A stretch of DNA of 64,000 nt from Escarpia spicata (GCA_963995525.1 OZ023206.1:66434323-66498322); one strand, 5' to 3'; positions 1 to 12,896 are shown, counted from the first letter of the stretch. A program made the numbers and translations. Notes: a model not told the origin generated them from the letters alone.

Positions 1-365
1 ACCCTCGTTTAATGGCGCCATCTGGAGAAGTTGACTAATTTGTCATCACAGGAGGAGAAAGGCACTCAGGGGAAAACTGAGCATGTCAAAAACCTGTAAG
101 AAACTCTAAAGAATTATCATTGTGTTTTAAATACACTGCTAATTGGTAGATCAGGGGACCGTTTAACTAACGTATTAAGCTCTTAAGGAAAATCGATCCT
201 AGAATAGAATCTGACGGAAAAATCAAGGAGTGTTTTCAAAATGTGTTTCACTAACGTGATCGTTAAATTATTCTTAAAGCTAAGAGCGATATTTCCATCA
301 TGCTAAACGATAATCTATACATTGAAACACACTTGGTTGGTCGCTAGGTGGCGAAAGGTGGTACT
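1..365. other. no gene seen
   Basis: No open frame, RNA gene or clear repeat is recognisable here. It is AT-rich flank beyond the 3' end of the LINE that follows. Confidence 0.4.
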
Positions 366-441
366 TGTTCTAATTCTAATTATTTACGTCGCAAGGAGCC
401 ACTGTTGGCTATGGTTTACGACGGGGTGGGTGCGTATGGTG

Positions 442-744
442 TTATTGAGTGTTTGAGCCGCAGGATAGGCGACTGAAATCGTTTATGGTCTCAGCCTGGA
501 CCTGCGACTCGTTTAGTTTATTCCAGTTTATTGTCTTTACAAAGTAGGAGTTTTTGAATTGGTCAGTGTGGGATGCACGTACTGTATAGCACTTGACGTT
601 ATTGGTTGTTAGGTGTTGTACAAAGTTTGAGGATACGTGATCTGGGAAATGTTTGGGTTGGATGCGTCTTTTATTTATTCTTTGGGGCCGAAAATATGTT
701 TCTGCGGGGATGGCTGGGGTAGATCCCTCAGCTATTTTGTACAT
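442..744 (-). pseudogene. LINE RT C-terminal tail
   Basis: Open frame downstream of the RT, with the pattern of CR1 C-terminal tails (NSYFVKTINWNKL, ending DFSRLSCGSNTQ). It ends with a stop at 442. It belongs to the decayed LINE and is not an independent gene. Confidence 0.6.
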
Positions 745-819
745 GAATTTAAGTCGTAGGTCCCGACGTCTGCTTCGTAGGGTATTGAGTTTTAGGTCTA
801 CTAATATGTTTGCGATCGA

Positions 820-2127
820 TCATTCAAGTCTGGAGTGGTAGTCGCCGGTAATGAAACGAGCTGCACGGTGTTGGATACGCTCTAGTTTATCTATGTCCCC
901 CTGATGGCATGGGTCCCACACTATGGCTCCGTACTCTAAGGCAGCGTGCACAAGGACAATATGTGCGGTCCGTTTGCTGCTTATAGGACTGTGTCGTATG
1001 TTACGCCTTAACGAAACCAAGTGTGGAGTTTGCTTTTTTAGTTACTGTTGCGACGTGAAAGTGCCATTTAAGGTCATCAGAGACAGAGATACCAAGATAG
1101 GGGTTGCAGTTCACACGTTCTAGGGTGGCGTTATTTAGGGTGTATAAATAGTCAGTTTTATGTTTTACACTGAGGATGTAGCATTTGTTTGTATTTAAGT
1201 TCATACCCCAGTCCTTTGCCCATTTTTTGAGTTGATTTAGGTCGTGTTGTAGTGCAATGTGATCGTTGAATGTTTTGATTTCTCTGTATAGTAGGCAGTC
1301 ATCTGCAAATAGGCGGACTTTAGATTTTACTGATGCTGGTAGGTCGTTTATATGACAGAGGAATAGTAGGGGCCAAGTACGCCGGATTTGACGGGTACTT
1401 CTCTCGAAGTTTCGCCGTCTAGTACAACTTTCATAGATCTGTCAGTGAGGAAATGTTCTAGCCACTTGAGCGTGGTTCCGGTTATGCCATAGTGGGATAG
1501 TTTATGGAGGAGTTTTGTGTGGGGGACTGTGTCGAAAGCCTTGCTAAAGTCTAATATTGCTATGTCTACTTGAGTTCCAGAGTCGAAAGAAGAGAATAGG
1601 TCATGCGTGGTGGTTAGGAGTTGTGTTTCGCGGGAGAAGCCTGCTCTGAAGCCATGGTTGAGGTATGTTAGGATGTTGTGCTCTTCTAGGTAGGTCATGA
1701 TGTGGCGGTAGATTATGTGTTCGAGAATTATTTTGCATGGGACCGATGTCAGGGAGACTGGGAGGTAGTTTTCTGGTAGGTGCTTATCTCCTTTTTTAAA
1801 GATAGCCGATACCTTTGCTGTGCGCCAGTCTGACAGTAGGTTGCCTGTGTCCATGGATCTCTGGAAGATGTCTCGGAGTGCAGGGGTTAGAGTGTCGGCA
1901 TAGTTCTTAAGGATCTGGTCAGAGCCATATGCTTTATGCGGTTTGATGGACTTGAGTAATTTACATAATCCGGTGGTGTCAATTTTAATGTTACATACAG
2001 GTGTATGTTGGGGTGTTGTGGGGGGATCAAGGTGTGGGGGGCGGATCTGTCTTCTTTCGTAAGACACTCTGGAACTGGTCCAAGAGGATCTCAGCCTTCT
2101 CATTACTGTTACACACCAGTGGTCCAT
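820..2127 (-). pseudogene. Reverse transcriptase of CR1-type LINE
   Basis: RT motifs in order: ILDFSKAFDTVPH (first catalytic Asp, about 1,540), then a damaged SGV..LGP region near 1,370 where the expected PQG segment is missing and one further base is lost, then VRLFADDCLLY (catalytic FADD) near 1,310, and the downstream thumb region to about 820 with AALEYGAIVWDP. The frame changes at about 2,060, 1,370 and 1,010. It would copy its own RNA at the nicked target. It is clearly dead in this copy. Confidence 0.8.
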
Positions 2128-2158
2128 TCTTTTTTAGGGGGGCTACTCCGATGTTGTC

Positions 2159-3240
2159 TTATTTTCTACTTTTGATATAGCGCCATAATGGCTTTGAGTT
2201 TTTTGTTTGGAGACCTGTGGTGGTAGTGTTATTAATAAAGTCCCATTCTCCTTTACGCAAACTTCGTCTACATGTTTTCTGTATGAATTTGTAATTTTCC
2301 CAGTTGTTTGTTTTCTTAGCTTTATTGTACAGTCTTCTCTTTCGCTTTAGTAGTCTTTGTAGCTTTCTGTTTAGCCATGGGAGATTGCACCGACTGTAGC
2401 TGTGCTTTGATGGGATATGTTTGTTGATATATTTCACTAGTGCGTTTTTGAAGATTGTCCAAAGGGTTTCTGTGCACGCACCTAATGTGTATTGAGTCTT
2501 TATTTCATTAGACAGGGTGATGAAATCGGCATTTACATTTTCCCAGTCAGCGCGAGCAAATTGGTAAATTTTCCTGCGTTGTTTGTTTTGGTGTTGGACT
2601 CTTATATCAAAATCTGTGACGATGATGTCATGGTCTGATATCCCTGGCACAGAAGCAGAGTTTGTCACTACAGCGGGATTTGTTGTAAAGGTTAGGTTTA
2701 GTAGCTTGCCCTCTCTAATGGAGCTAGTGTGGATTTGTGTAAGCTGCGCACTTTCTGTTGTGTCAATGAGGGCTTGTTGAACGGATCGCTCTGGGGCGCA
2801 CGTTTTCACAGTGCTTCTGTCTCATAGTACATCGGGACAGTTGAAGTCTCCACAGAGGATTATTTGTTTTTGCTTCGAGTTTGTTGTGATGTTTGTCAGG
2901 GATTTATTTAGTTCTCGTATGGTTTTGTCGCAGCGTTGCGGCATGTAGAATGAGCCTATTAGTAGGTTCTTTTTGTTTTGTAGTTGTACTTTGACCCACA
3001 TGATTTCGCAGTCTCTATTCAGGTCTAGTTCAGCAGAAGTTATGAGGTCGTACCGTACTAGCACAAAGACACCGCCTCCTACGGCGTTGCGGTCTTTCCT
3101 GTAGGTGGTGTAGTTATCTGGGAACACTCCATTGGACTTTATGCTGTTACTAAGCCAGGACTCACAGCCACAGATAACGTCTGGTTTTATACTGATGAAC
3201 TTTCTCTGTAATTTGTCGATTTTGCTTTCTTTGAGGAGTG
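2159..3240 (-). pseudogene. APE-type endonuclease of LINE
   Basis: The frame opens near 3,240 with KPDVICGCESWLS, the E-containing active-site motif of APE endonucleases. It continues through CGDFNCPD (the GDFN motif) near 2,830 and GISDHDIIVTD (the SDH motif) near 2,620. A single in-frame TGA follows CPDVL at about 2,824; the same frame resumes directly, so this is one nonsense change. After the SDH motif the linker towards the RT is basic. A second in-frame stop (TAA) follows at 2,159. The enzyme would nick target DNA to start reverse transcription. Confidence 0.75.
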
Positions 3241-3247
3241 TGAGGAG

Positions 3248-3670
3248 CTATTGGGTCTTCTTGCTGGGTTGTCTAATATTTGTGAAGAGAGGGTTGACGG
3301 TTGGGGAGAGCGATTCATGGGTAATATTCTCATTTGCAATGGGTTCATAGAAACTTGGGGAAATTTCGAAGCTTCTGAAGGTGAAGCTTGATACATTAAG
3401 TGTTTGACACTTACAGCACAACCACTGTACGTTTGAGCGTTGCAACAGGCTATAGTCTTTAGTGCACATTTCTAAGCATGACCGGTGGTACCATAGGCTG
3501 CATTCAATCAAGCATACGGCTTCTTCATTGAGTGACCACGACACAGCAAGCTCACAGAAGCCGCAGGGATATATGGGGAGTTGTCTTGGGCCTGGGTTTG
3601 TTTGTATGTCGCCTGAGAGGAAGAGGGCGAGTACTGCCAGCGTCCTGTTACTTTTTCGTTTGGGCCACAT
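3248..3670 (-). pseudogene. LINE ORF start: 2A-like peptide plus PHD finger
   Basis: 140 codons. Residues about 14-28 are a hydrophobic run ending in GDIQTNPGP, the form of a 2A ribosome-skipping peptide, although the usual Glu is Gln here. Residues about 36-88 hold Cys pairs and a WYHRSC core ending WLCCKC, typical of the PHD-type zinc finger seen in CR1 ORFs. In the family the 2A is thought to release the N-terminal peptide from the downstream product. The frame ends before the endonuclease, which lies in a different register just downstream, so the polyprotein is broken. Confidence 0.7.
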
Positions 3671-3699
3671 CAGATGGGATGAGTTGAAGGAATGGCGTG

Positions 3700-4738
3700 A
3701 GAACGCATATATTCCGTTTATTGAGTCAGTTTCAGAAGCATTATTGTGTAAGGAATCGATTTGTGGCTAATATGAATAAGAGCACGAATAGGCGTGACTT
3801 GCAGCATATCGATATTACATGACGTATGTGATACTATGATTTGACCAACAGAAGATATGTGCTAGGAAACCCAAACTGTTCACGGAGACGTTATGAATGG
3901 ACTATTGCATACCATGTCATTGTAACTTTCCGATGAAGTGAATTTACCCGATTCGGAACAACTGGATCTAGACATAAGACGGTTATTCGTTAGCTTATTA
4001 TTTAATGTTTGCCTTTTAAGAAGATTTACGAGCGCTTGTTTTAAAATCCTTTCAGAAACCGCAACAAAAGGGTCACAATACCAGAGCAGCAGTAACATTA
4101 CAATAGGACGTATGAGTTGATTAATACAATGTTTTAATAGACGTGTTCGAAACATGTCCAGATCTAACGATTCCTAAGGATTTATTTAGGATAATACGAA
4201 TGTTGCTAGTGATGTCAGATCCATTTTCCAAAAGTACTGGTTCACGAATGACGAAACGCGATCCAAAAAATGTGAAAACAAGTTGGACAATTTATCAAGT
4301 AATGACATTAATGGTGTGAAGAATGGCCAAAGGAAGCATCGTATGGGAAGAACACAGCAAATCATACTAAACCTATTAATACTTAAACAGGAGCGCACCA
4401 AGAGTGCTTCCTGCGTTGTAAGACCTGCTTTTTTGTGGAGTTGAGTGGCCCTTCAATACACCGGAAGACGAACGCGCCGGCGCAGCATTACACACATGAG
4501 TGTGAACCAGAGCATCCTTGTTGCCGGTGGACAGACAGAACAACGAGTGCAATAAACCAATCGTAATTTAACACCAATTAGCACGCGTGTCTGATGCAGA
4601 AATATTATTTTATATTGAGTACAATTACAGTTTATTCTTCCTGTGGTATGATTATGCAATTGTGTGTGTGTGTGTGTGCGTGGATGCGTGCGTGTGCGTG
4701 TATGATAAAATGAGAGTGTCCCATTGGAATATCCAAAT
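3700..4738. other. no gene seen
   Basis: Short overlapping frames on both strands without recognisable motifs. No repeat structure seen apart from a short TG/GC-rich run at 4,660-4,705 that introduces the following microsatellite. Confidence 0.35.
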
Positions 4739-4747
4739 ATCAAAGGA

Positions 4748-4994
<247 letters not shown>

Positions 4995-5289
4995 ATTTGT
5001 GTAGGCCTACGAACTAACTATGGTTTACGTACATTTAATGATAAGTGTAGTAACGGTTATGTTGGTAGATGTTAGATATTTCCAATTCGCTCCAGTTGGT
5101 TATAATTCCCTTGTGAATCGGAGAATAATGCGGCCTCGTTATGATCGTAATCATAACCATGACGTCATCCGTGTGGCTACGTCACCTCTGACGAGGTAGC
5201 GACGTCGCGATGTAGTTTACGTTTTCAGCATTGTGACAAATATGTGTTACATGTGTGGGCGCGTTTGTGAAAGTGTAAACAATACGTTC

Positions 5290-5435
5290 TTTGTTTGGTA
5301 ACCAAAGTAATTTGTTACCGGCTACCCATCACATTGGTTACCAGCAACCCATCACATTGGTTACCAGTAACCAATCGGATAGATTAGCCGAAGACTGATT
5401 ATTATAACCAATATATTGGTCAACTGGTAACCAAT
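5290..5435 (+). repeat. Short tandem GGTTACC-containing repeat
   Basis: About 25-bp units containing CATCACATTGGTTACCAG recur three times, followed by diverged TAACCAAT pieces. No gene is seen around it; a TG-rich tract follows at 5,450-5,560. Confidence 0.6.
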
Positions 5436-6060
5436 TTGTTTTTAAAGTCTATGTGTGTGTTTGCGTGCGAGCGTGTGTATGTGTGTGTGCGCGCGTCTGT
5501 GCGTGCGTGTATATGCGTACATGTGCGTACATGTGCGCGTTGTATGTCTCAAGACAGACCTTCAAATGACTCGTACTTGAAACAGAGATAATCCGCTTCA
5601 GTGGATGGTCCTGCAAGTGCGGATACGAGCTCTTCACACAAGAACGAGTCCACACGGCTACTGCACAGCTAAACAACTGTCGGTAAGCCTGGTGTGCGCC
5701 ACAAAAACCTGATGAAATTGACTTGAAGATATATTTGACACAGAGTCGACTTAGTGGGAATCTTTATCCGAAAACTGCACGACATGATGACCGGTCTGCT
5801 ATAGCGGTGTTGCACGTTTTGAAGAGACCAGCGTTCGCCGTCAAAACGGAGGTGTCTTCGAAACACCGAGTTCTGGTTGGAACTAATATATGGCGATTAA
5901 TTCAGTTTTTGAACACACGCGGACTGCGATTGTCCTTGTGCCTCAAAATTAGGATTGTTTAGGTACCTATCTGACATCTACATCCTGACTTTGAACACCA
6001 TCTTCGACCTCTAGCGATGAGCAAGAGTGTATGTATAGATACGCACATATCTGCATGCAT

Positions 6061-6278
<218 letters not shown>

Positions 6279-6353
6279 GCACACATGAATGCATGCATAC
6301 ATACATACAACCATGCATGTATTCATACACACATATGCACATTTATAATTTTA

Positions 6354-6355
<2 letters not shown>

Positions 6356-6433
<78 letters not shown>
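6356..6433. repeat. (TG)n microsatellite, about 78 bp
   Basis: Perfect TG repeat 80 bp after the CA tract. The two tracts are complementary and can pair as an inverted repeat. Confidence 0.97.
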
Positions 6434-6437
<4 letters not shown>

Positions 6438-6609
6438 CTATCAAAAAGAAATATGTTTACATACTTGCATACATGCGTACATATATACTTACATACATGC
6501 GTACATACATTCGTACACTCACCCACGCACACACACGCATGCACGCACTAGTAATTTGGAAACGGCAGCACATACAATGTAGTAGAACCTCTATGCTATA
6601 AAATTATAT

Positions 6610-8460
6610 TATAAAAATCAGGAATCTTAATGGCGACACTATTAGGCGAGCGGTTGAACCACCTATAGGACTGATATAAATGCACCACCCTATATTCACC
6701 CACATTTTATATCATTTTAAAGCTCTACATCTCCCCTCCAAAGGAGGCCTGTCGTAGAGCTGCTAAGTGGTGCATTAAGCGTTCAAGGTCAAACAAGGTC
6801 ACCGTCAAATGATGAATTTTCGAAATTATGCGCTTTCCCAATCGTCATAATATTACAATGGTCGCATATCTACTTTACTTAATTAGAAGATGGCCAAGTC
6901 ATATCTTTTTGGAAAGCTTATTGTCTCCCCGTTAAAATGAGGTACGATACTGAGGTGTCACCTGATATGGTACAATAACATGGAGGTGTCAGTTAACGGC
7001 GCACGTGTGGAGCGGCGATCAAACAGAGTCACCGTCAAGTGATAAAATGTTCGAAATTGTGTCATCCTGTAAACGTCATACGATATAAATGGTTGCGTAT
7101 ATCTGCGTTACCTATCTATTCATGGCAAAGTCGTATACCGTTGGAAAGCCAACTGTCTCCCCGTAAATATTGGATACGGCAGGGTGCTATCAAGTGGTTC
7201 AGTAGGTGTGCAGTGAAGGTTAAACAAAATCACCATAAAACGCCGAATGAAGTCGCTACTCCCCAAAGGTTCTACCCTTACAATTGTTGCGTAGCAACTT
7301 TGTCAACATACACTAGGCCATGTTACATACCATTATGTGGTATGTCATGGAGTTGTAAAGTGGTGCTCTAACTGTGGAGAGAAGGTTAAACAAGGTCACC
7401 GTCAAAAGACTTTCCGCATGTGATGTCATATTTTTATTTGCATTTTTATGTTAATGGCAGGAATTCATGCTAGATCCATCGCACAAGGGATAAGAAGATA
7501 GGTGCATGTGGATGCCACCCTCGATTTTGATGGTTATCTGAATTTCACAACCTCAAACTTGTGTCAAAATAGTTTTTATTAATTAATTGACATCGTCTTG
7601 TTCATACCGTTGCATTAAACCAAATATGTTATGATTTGTACATGTATTGTCTGTGTTATCAGGTGTTTAACTTTGAATTTACTCATAAATATATGAGATA
7701 ATCTAACATAAAAACGTGATCTTCTCAAATGCATTGATCGCATACACCAAAGTTGTTTACACACCCAATTATTCTTTATAAGCCTGCTTGTATATATTCC
7801 TGTTGATATAATATGCATATATATTGTTTATGTCAACACATGCATTTGAGTATTAACATGACGTGAAAGTCAAAGAACTTGCCTAAGATATAATTAGGAT
7901 GTTAAAAAAGAGAGGTGGCAATCGCAGATTAGAACTCTACTCGCAACACAGTCAACCAACTGTCAGATGTTTCGAGGAACGAGACAATTTAATACATCAA
8001 GAAGGAATCCAAATTTCAGGATCTTGTTGACATACGCGGAAACTATAGAAATTATGCTGGACATCTTTCAGGGCTGAGACGATTGGCAGCTACGTAGAAT
8101 CTTTCGCTGCAATTATACATTGGTTGATCATCTACGATCATACAAACTATATCTTCCCGATGAAGAACAATCTCTCTGGCAGATGTGATACACCCCGAGA
8201 AGACAGCAGCAGGTGTTCGTACAGTATTCATTAAAGGAAATTGTGTTTTGAAGAAAACCAAAAGGCCATTCAACCAAATTCCAGCTGATCAGCCAACTGA
8301 ATTGATGTATAGATTATACAAGATGCATAGTGGCATCACCGGCCTTACAAGGAACGATCAAGCCAGGGATACGTTTTGCGTCACATGGTCAGGATGATTA
8401 CGAATGTCACAGTACTCAAGATCCCCCTCTGTAATATGGAAGACTACGAGGAAGAGACCA
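6610..8460 (+). repeat. Left arm of large foldback repeat
   Basis: The first 800 bp hold roughly 200-bp subrepeats, each with an AAACAAGGTCACCGTCAAATG-like core, a TTGGAAAGC box and a CCCCGTAAA box. The rest (7,430-8,400) matches, in reverse complement at about 85% by eye, the stretch 9,400-10,600. Together with the right arm this forms a multi-kilobase inverted repeat around a 0.9-kb spacer. A related copy of the subrepeats lies at 14,590-15,560. It is most likely a DNA transposon family with complex ends; no transposase is assigned. Confidence 0.65.
7900..8400 (+). pseudogene. Broken transposon-type gene fragment
   Basis: Short open pieces, for example at 8,185-8,397 (HPEKTAAGVRTVFIKGN and GITGLTRNDQARD), correspond in protein sequence to an inverted copy on the minus strand at 9,374-9,842 (HPEKTAPEARAVFINGY). 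GLTRN-type wording also recurs in the larger broken gene at 15.6-17.9 kb. Function unknown. Stops and frameshifts make it non-coding. Confidence 0.5.
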
Positions 8461-9375
8461 CGTTCAACTGCTCTAATGGTATCCGCCACTGATGACGCAT
8501 GGACGGGTGACGCTGATGACCCAAGGAGGCTTGTCACAATGTTCTTGGTGTGTTCAGAGGAACTGACGGTGAATATAGAAACACTGACTTACAGGTGGGA
8601 GCGATGCTCACAGAGGCAAGAGTGATGGCATTTTAACCACTAGTTTTGTTCCCCGTCGACGAGTTGCTTTCCTGTCAAGCGTGTGTATGCCAGCAATGTC
8701 GTCGCTGACTCCGCACAGGAGCCTACAGATAACACCTGATTGATCCACAGAATAACGACATGCCTTTATTACTTTAGTATGACAACGAAATACTCTGCTC
8801 CGAGTGACGTAGTCAATAGTCAACTTATCTAACAGCTAAAGACCAATAAACGTAGTAGGTTATCATTACCGTGAAGCAACGAAAAGGTATAGTTGCCCAG
8901 TGTCTTGGTACGGCTGGATTTCGTATACCCTTGGAACTTCCAGAAACATCTGAAAGACTTACACAACCTGCGAATGATAACCTGCTCAGCTTCATCGCAC
9001 TAACAGACATTCAGCATCAGCCTTTTGTTTGCATGCAGAGACATCGAACTTGCAAAATTTACAGAACCAACCAGCTCCTTGTCAAGGGAATTGGTTATGA
9101 TAGGGAACTTGCACGGGCTGGATACGTTGCGTGTCACCTATCATATGGCACTCGCTCATGAGTAGCAAACCGTCGATCCTGTCAGGATCCAACTCTTTGG
9201 TTCTGACGATGCTACCCCATCCTCGACCCTACAACTTCATATTGCACACGCCAATCACCACGCAAACATTTGGTTACAGGCAGATTGTGAATATATCTAT
9301 AGCTATAGTATCTCATATCGACACATATACCAGGAAGAAGGTATCAGAATGCCTGTGTGAACGCGGCTATCCCCT
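8461..9375. other. Spacer between foldback arms
   Basis: No supported gene. Several 60-100 codon frames overlap without recognisable motifs. Confidence 0.35.
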
Positions 9376-9842
9376 ATTGTACATGTCTGTTGATGCCACT
9401 AAAATATAGGACGGCTCGGTGAACTACGTCGATCGTTTTTTGTAATGCCAATGGTACCATTATGCATCCTGCACTTGTTAGTAACTGATTTGGAACCGCT
9501 GTGCTAGTAACTGTTTCAGTTGTCTGTTCAGCAGGCACTTGGTTGAAGTTCATTTTGGTTTTCTTCACAACAAAGTATCCATTAATGAATACTGCACGAG
9601 CCTCTGGTGCTGTCTTCTCGGGGTGTTTCACATCTGCCAAAGAAACTGTTCTCCATCGGGAGGGCATAGCTTGTATGATCATAGATTGTTAGCCATTGTA
9701 CAATTGCAGCGAAAGATTCTACATAGTTACCAATCTTCTCAGCCTGATGATGTCCAGCATGATCTTCATAGTTTCCGCGTGTGTCAATCAGATCCTGCAA
9801 GTTGGATTCCTCAATGATATATTGAATCGTCTTTTTCCTCAA
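9374..9842 (-). pseudogene. Inverted copy of broken transposon-type gene
   Basis: Two overlapping minus-strand frames (9,582-9,842 and 9,374-9,682) together resemble the fragment at 7,900-8,400. The upstream frame contains IDTRGNYEDHAGHH and VESFAAIVQWLTIYDH. The order suggests one ancestral gene with a frameshift near 9,620. No function can be given. Confidence 0.5.
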
Positions 9843-11012
9843 AACATCTGACAGTTGGTCGAATGTGTTGCGAGTAGAGTTCTAATCTGCGATTACCACC
9901 TTTCGTTTTCAACATCCTAACTACATTTTGGGTAAGTTCTTTGACTTTCACAACATGTTAATAACCAAATGCATGTGTAGTAATAAATATTATGTACATT
10001 ATATCAATAGGAATATATACAGGCAGGCTTACAAAAAATAATTGGGTGTGTAAACAACTTTGGTGTACGCGATAAACACACCTGAGAAAATCACGTTTAT
10101 ATATTGGATTATCCTATATAGTCATGAGAAAATTCAAAGTTCAACACCTGATAACACAGAAATTAGACGTACAAACCATAATATATTTAGCGACATACAC
10201 AGTACGTCGCAGTTGCGGCATCTGTGGATCAAGGCTTTGTATAATTTGTTATTATCTGTTTTATTAACATTTATTTATTTTTTATTTATTTATTTATGTT
10301 TCTATTTTATATGGATGTTTTATAGATGTACTTTTTTTCTCCAATATTGACATAATGCTAGTCTGAAATTAAAACGTTATTATTATTATTATTTGGTTTT
10401 ATGCAACGGTGTGTACAAGAAGATGTTAATTAATTAATTAAACTATTTTGACACAAATTTTAGTTTGTGACCCTCAAATAACCTTCAAAATCGAGGGTGG
10501 CATCAACATATGTATATTTTCTTATCCCTTATGTGATGGATTTACCCTGAATTCCTGCTATTAAAAATGCAGTTAAAATATAACATCACATGTTGGCTAA
10601 TGTACTATACGAAGAAAGGCATAATTTCTAAAATTCTTCTTTTGACGTTGACCTTGTTTAATCCTCATTCCACAGTTAGAGCCCCACTTTACAATGCCAT
10701 GTCTTACCTCATTTTGACGGGGGTATAATACGCTTTCAAAAGCAATCTAGCCTAGTGCATGTAGACATAGCAGCTACGGAACAATTGTAAGTGTAGAACT
10801 TTTACGGAGTGGGGTAGTTTTGAACATTCGTCGTTTGATGGTGACCTTGTTTAACCTTCACTCCACACCTACTGCACCACTTGATGGCTACCCGTCGTAT
10901 CCCATATTTACGGAGAGACAGTTGGCTTTTTAACGGTATACGATATTGCCATTGATATATAGGTAGATAGACGTAAGTAGATATACGCAACTATTTATAT
11001 TGTATGACGTTT
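9376..11012 (-). repeat. Right arm of large foldback repeat, part 1
   Basis: Reverse-complement partner of 7,040-8,400, with the same order of blocks: gene fragment, AT-rich TTAATTAATT block, then the subrepeats with AAACAAGGTCACC-type cores. The arm stops abruptly at about 11,012 where a LINE fragment is inserted, and resumes at about 12,409. Confidence 0.65.
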
Positions 11013-11083
11013 AACAAGATTTAACAAGATTGCCACCCAGAGAATTAACACTAGGTGGCAGGTGGATAAGGAAGCCCTTTGGC

Positions 11084-11338
11084 TTATCGAGAGTCCAACC
11101 CTTTTATCTGTGTGTATCTCGCCCTTCTGAGGTATGTGTCGATTTTATTTTTAAACACATTCACGCTATTAGCACCCACACAATCAGCAGATAATATGTT
11201 CCATTCATTTACAGTCCTTTGTGAAAATGTGAACTTTCGTATATCTAATCTACACTGCTCCTTTGCTAATGTAACTTCATGTCCTCGAGTCCTTCTATCT
11301 TTCTCAACTGAGAAAAACATGTCTATCAATATTTTCAT
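11084..11338 (-). pseudogene. LINE C-terminal tail
   Basis: 84 codons with RTRGHEVTLAKEQCRLDIRK and FSQRTVNEWNILSADCV, the usual C-terminal tail of this LINE group. It lies downstream of, and out of frame with, the RT frame. Confidence 0.7.
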
Positions 11339-11447
11339 AACCGTTCATTATTGTAAACACTTCTATATGATCTCAATCTCTAGTGTTGTTAAACCACATT
11401 CTTTTAGGCGAATTTTATAACTAAGATCCCTCAGTTTTGGTATCATT

Positions 11448-12281
11448 TTAGTCGCTCTCCTCTGTATTCTTTCTAGCATATATGTCCTTCTTGCGGTATG
11501 GCCTCCACGCTTGTATATAATATTCTAAATGAGGCCTCACTATTGTCTTGTACAGCGGTATTATTAGTTCTTTTTCCTTATACGTTATATTTCGCCTAAT
11601 TAATCCAAGGATTTGATTTCCCTTTGTAGCTGCAATTCCACACTGCTCTGAAACCTTCATATCAGCACTAATGGTTAATCCTAAGTCCTTTTCTTTTACA
11701 GTAGTACTTAGTACAGTACCCCCCATTGTATATTCTACATCTTCGTTCCCATGTCCTATGTGGAGGCATTTACATTTCCCAAAATTGAACAGCATTTGCC
11801 ACTTTTCAGACCATTTGATCAACCTGTCAAGATCATCTGGTAAATTATGTCTATCTCCACCATTTTTAATCCTTCTAAACACTTTTGTATCATCCGAAAA
11901 TGTCAACACCTTGTTTGTTATATCATCATCGAAATCGTTGATACATGTTAAGAATAATATAGGTCCTAGTACTGATCCCTGTAGTACCCCACTCAATACC
12001 AATTTCCAGTTTGAAGCCTCCCTACCAACTACTACACGTTGTCTTCTGTCAATCAACCATTTTTCTATCCGGTTTATTATACCATTTCCTATGCCATGGG
12101 CCTTTAGTTTAAGCAGTAATCTTTGATGTGGTACTTTGTCGAAAGCTTTTTGAAAATCTAAGTAGACGATATCTACTGGTGATCCCTCATCTACCCACTT
12201 ATTGATGTCTTCCAAAAAACATAACATGTTTGTTAAATATGACCTCGCTTTTAAAAACCCATGTTGAGATGGGGTTATCAA
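11448..12281 (-). pseudogene. Reverse transcriptase of LINE fragment
   Basis: 277-codon frame. Motifs: YLDFQKAFDKVPHQRLL (first catalytic Asp), SGVLQGSVLGPILFL (the usual PQG is LQG), and LTFSDDTKVF where the canonical FADD box reads FSDD. Thumb motifs KCKCLHIGHG and RPHLEYYIQAW follow. It resembles widespread CR1-group polymerases. The altered catalytic boxes, an early stop after KDIYARK and the truncation make it inactive. The tail continues in another frame at 11,084-11,338. Confidence 0.8.
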
Positions 12282-12408
12282 GTTATGTTTAACAAGAAAA
12301 TCACTTAATTTAACTCTTTAAGATATTCCAGCATTCTATTGCTGTCTTATTTTTTAGTTTGTTATTCCAGTCTATCTTTGCTAAATATTTCCTTATACCT
12401 TCCTTTGC

Positions 12409-12700
12409 AGGATGACACAATTTCGAACATTGATCACTTGACAGTGACTCTGTTTGATCGCCGCTCCACGTGTACGCCGTCAACTGACACCTCCATGTCA
12501 TATCTCATTTTGACGGGGAGAAATGGTTCTTTCACAGTCTATGGGTCGTACATATAAATGAAGTAGGTACAGGGTCATTGTAACTTTGTATTTCGCGGTA
12601 TTCCAAAAAATCGAATGTTCATCATTTCACGGTGACCTTGTTTGACCTTACCTCCACTCGTATCAGATAACACCTCCATGGCGCACCACATTTCAGATAG
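12409..12700 (-). repeat. Right arm of large foldback repeat, part 2
   Basis: Reverse-complement match to about 6,960-7,065 and neighbouring subrepeats: GATGACACAATTTCGAAC followed by the GATCGCCGCTCCACG block. It resumes immediately after the LINE fragment, dating the LINE insertion after the repeat. Confidence 0.6.
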
Positions 12701-12896
12701 TCAGTTTTTGTGTGTTGAGTTGTAATTTTTTTTTATAGATGTGTGTGAATTGGTGGGGGATTTGTTTAATCTGTGAATGGTTAACCTGCTGTTGTCTGGA
12801 ATTAACACGTGTGTGGGATGGTACATAATTAAGTGAATATGATATTATTTAAGAAAGCATTATTTTTTAAATAGGGTTACTTTACGTAAAGTATAA

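Larger units (their letters stand above)
366..3690 (-). mobile_element. CR1-type non-LTR retrotransposon, decayed
   Basis: Minus-strand LINE read from about 3,690 down to about 366. In order it carries a 2A-like peptide with a PHD-type finger, an APE endonuclease and a reverse transcriptase, and it ends in an AATTAG-type short repeat tail near 370-390. The order matches CR1-group elements of marine invertebrates, some of which are known to carry 2A peptides. The coding frame is broken by at least two nonsense codons, a 12-bp loss within the RT and several frameshifts, so it is inactive. Clade assignment is by motif recognition only. Confidence 0.8.
11013..12408 (-). mobile_element. LINE fragment inserted in the foldback arm
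   Basis: Minus-strand non-LTR retrotransposon piece, about 1.4 kb, lying exactly where the foldback right arm is interrupted. Comparison with the left arm near 7,065 shows the uninterrupted sequence. It carries a short endonuclease-to-RT linker, an RT domain and the C-terminal tail. Relative to complete elements of this type the region between linker and RT appears deleted. Confidence 0.75.
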
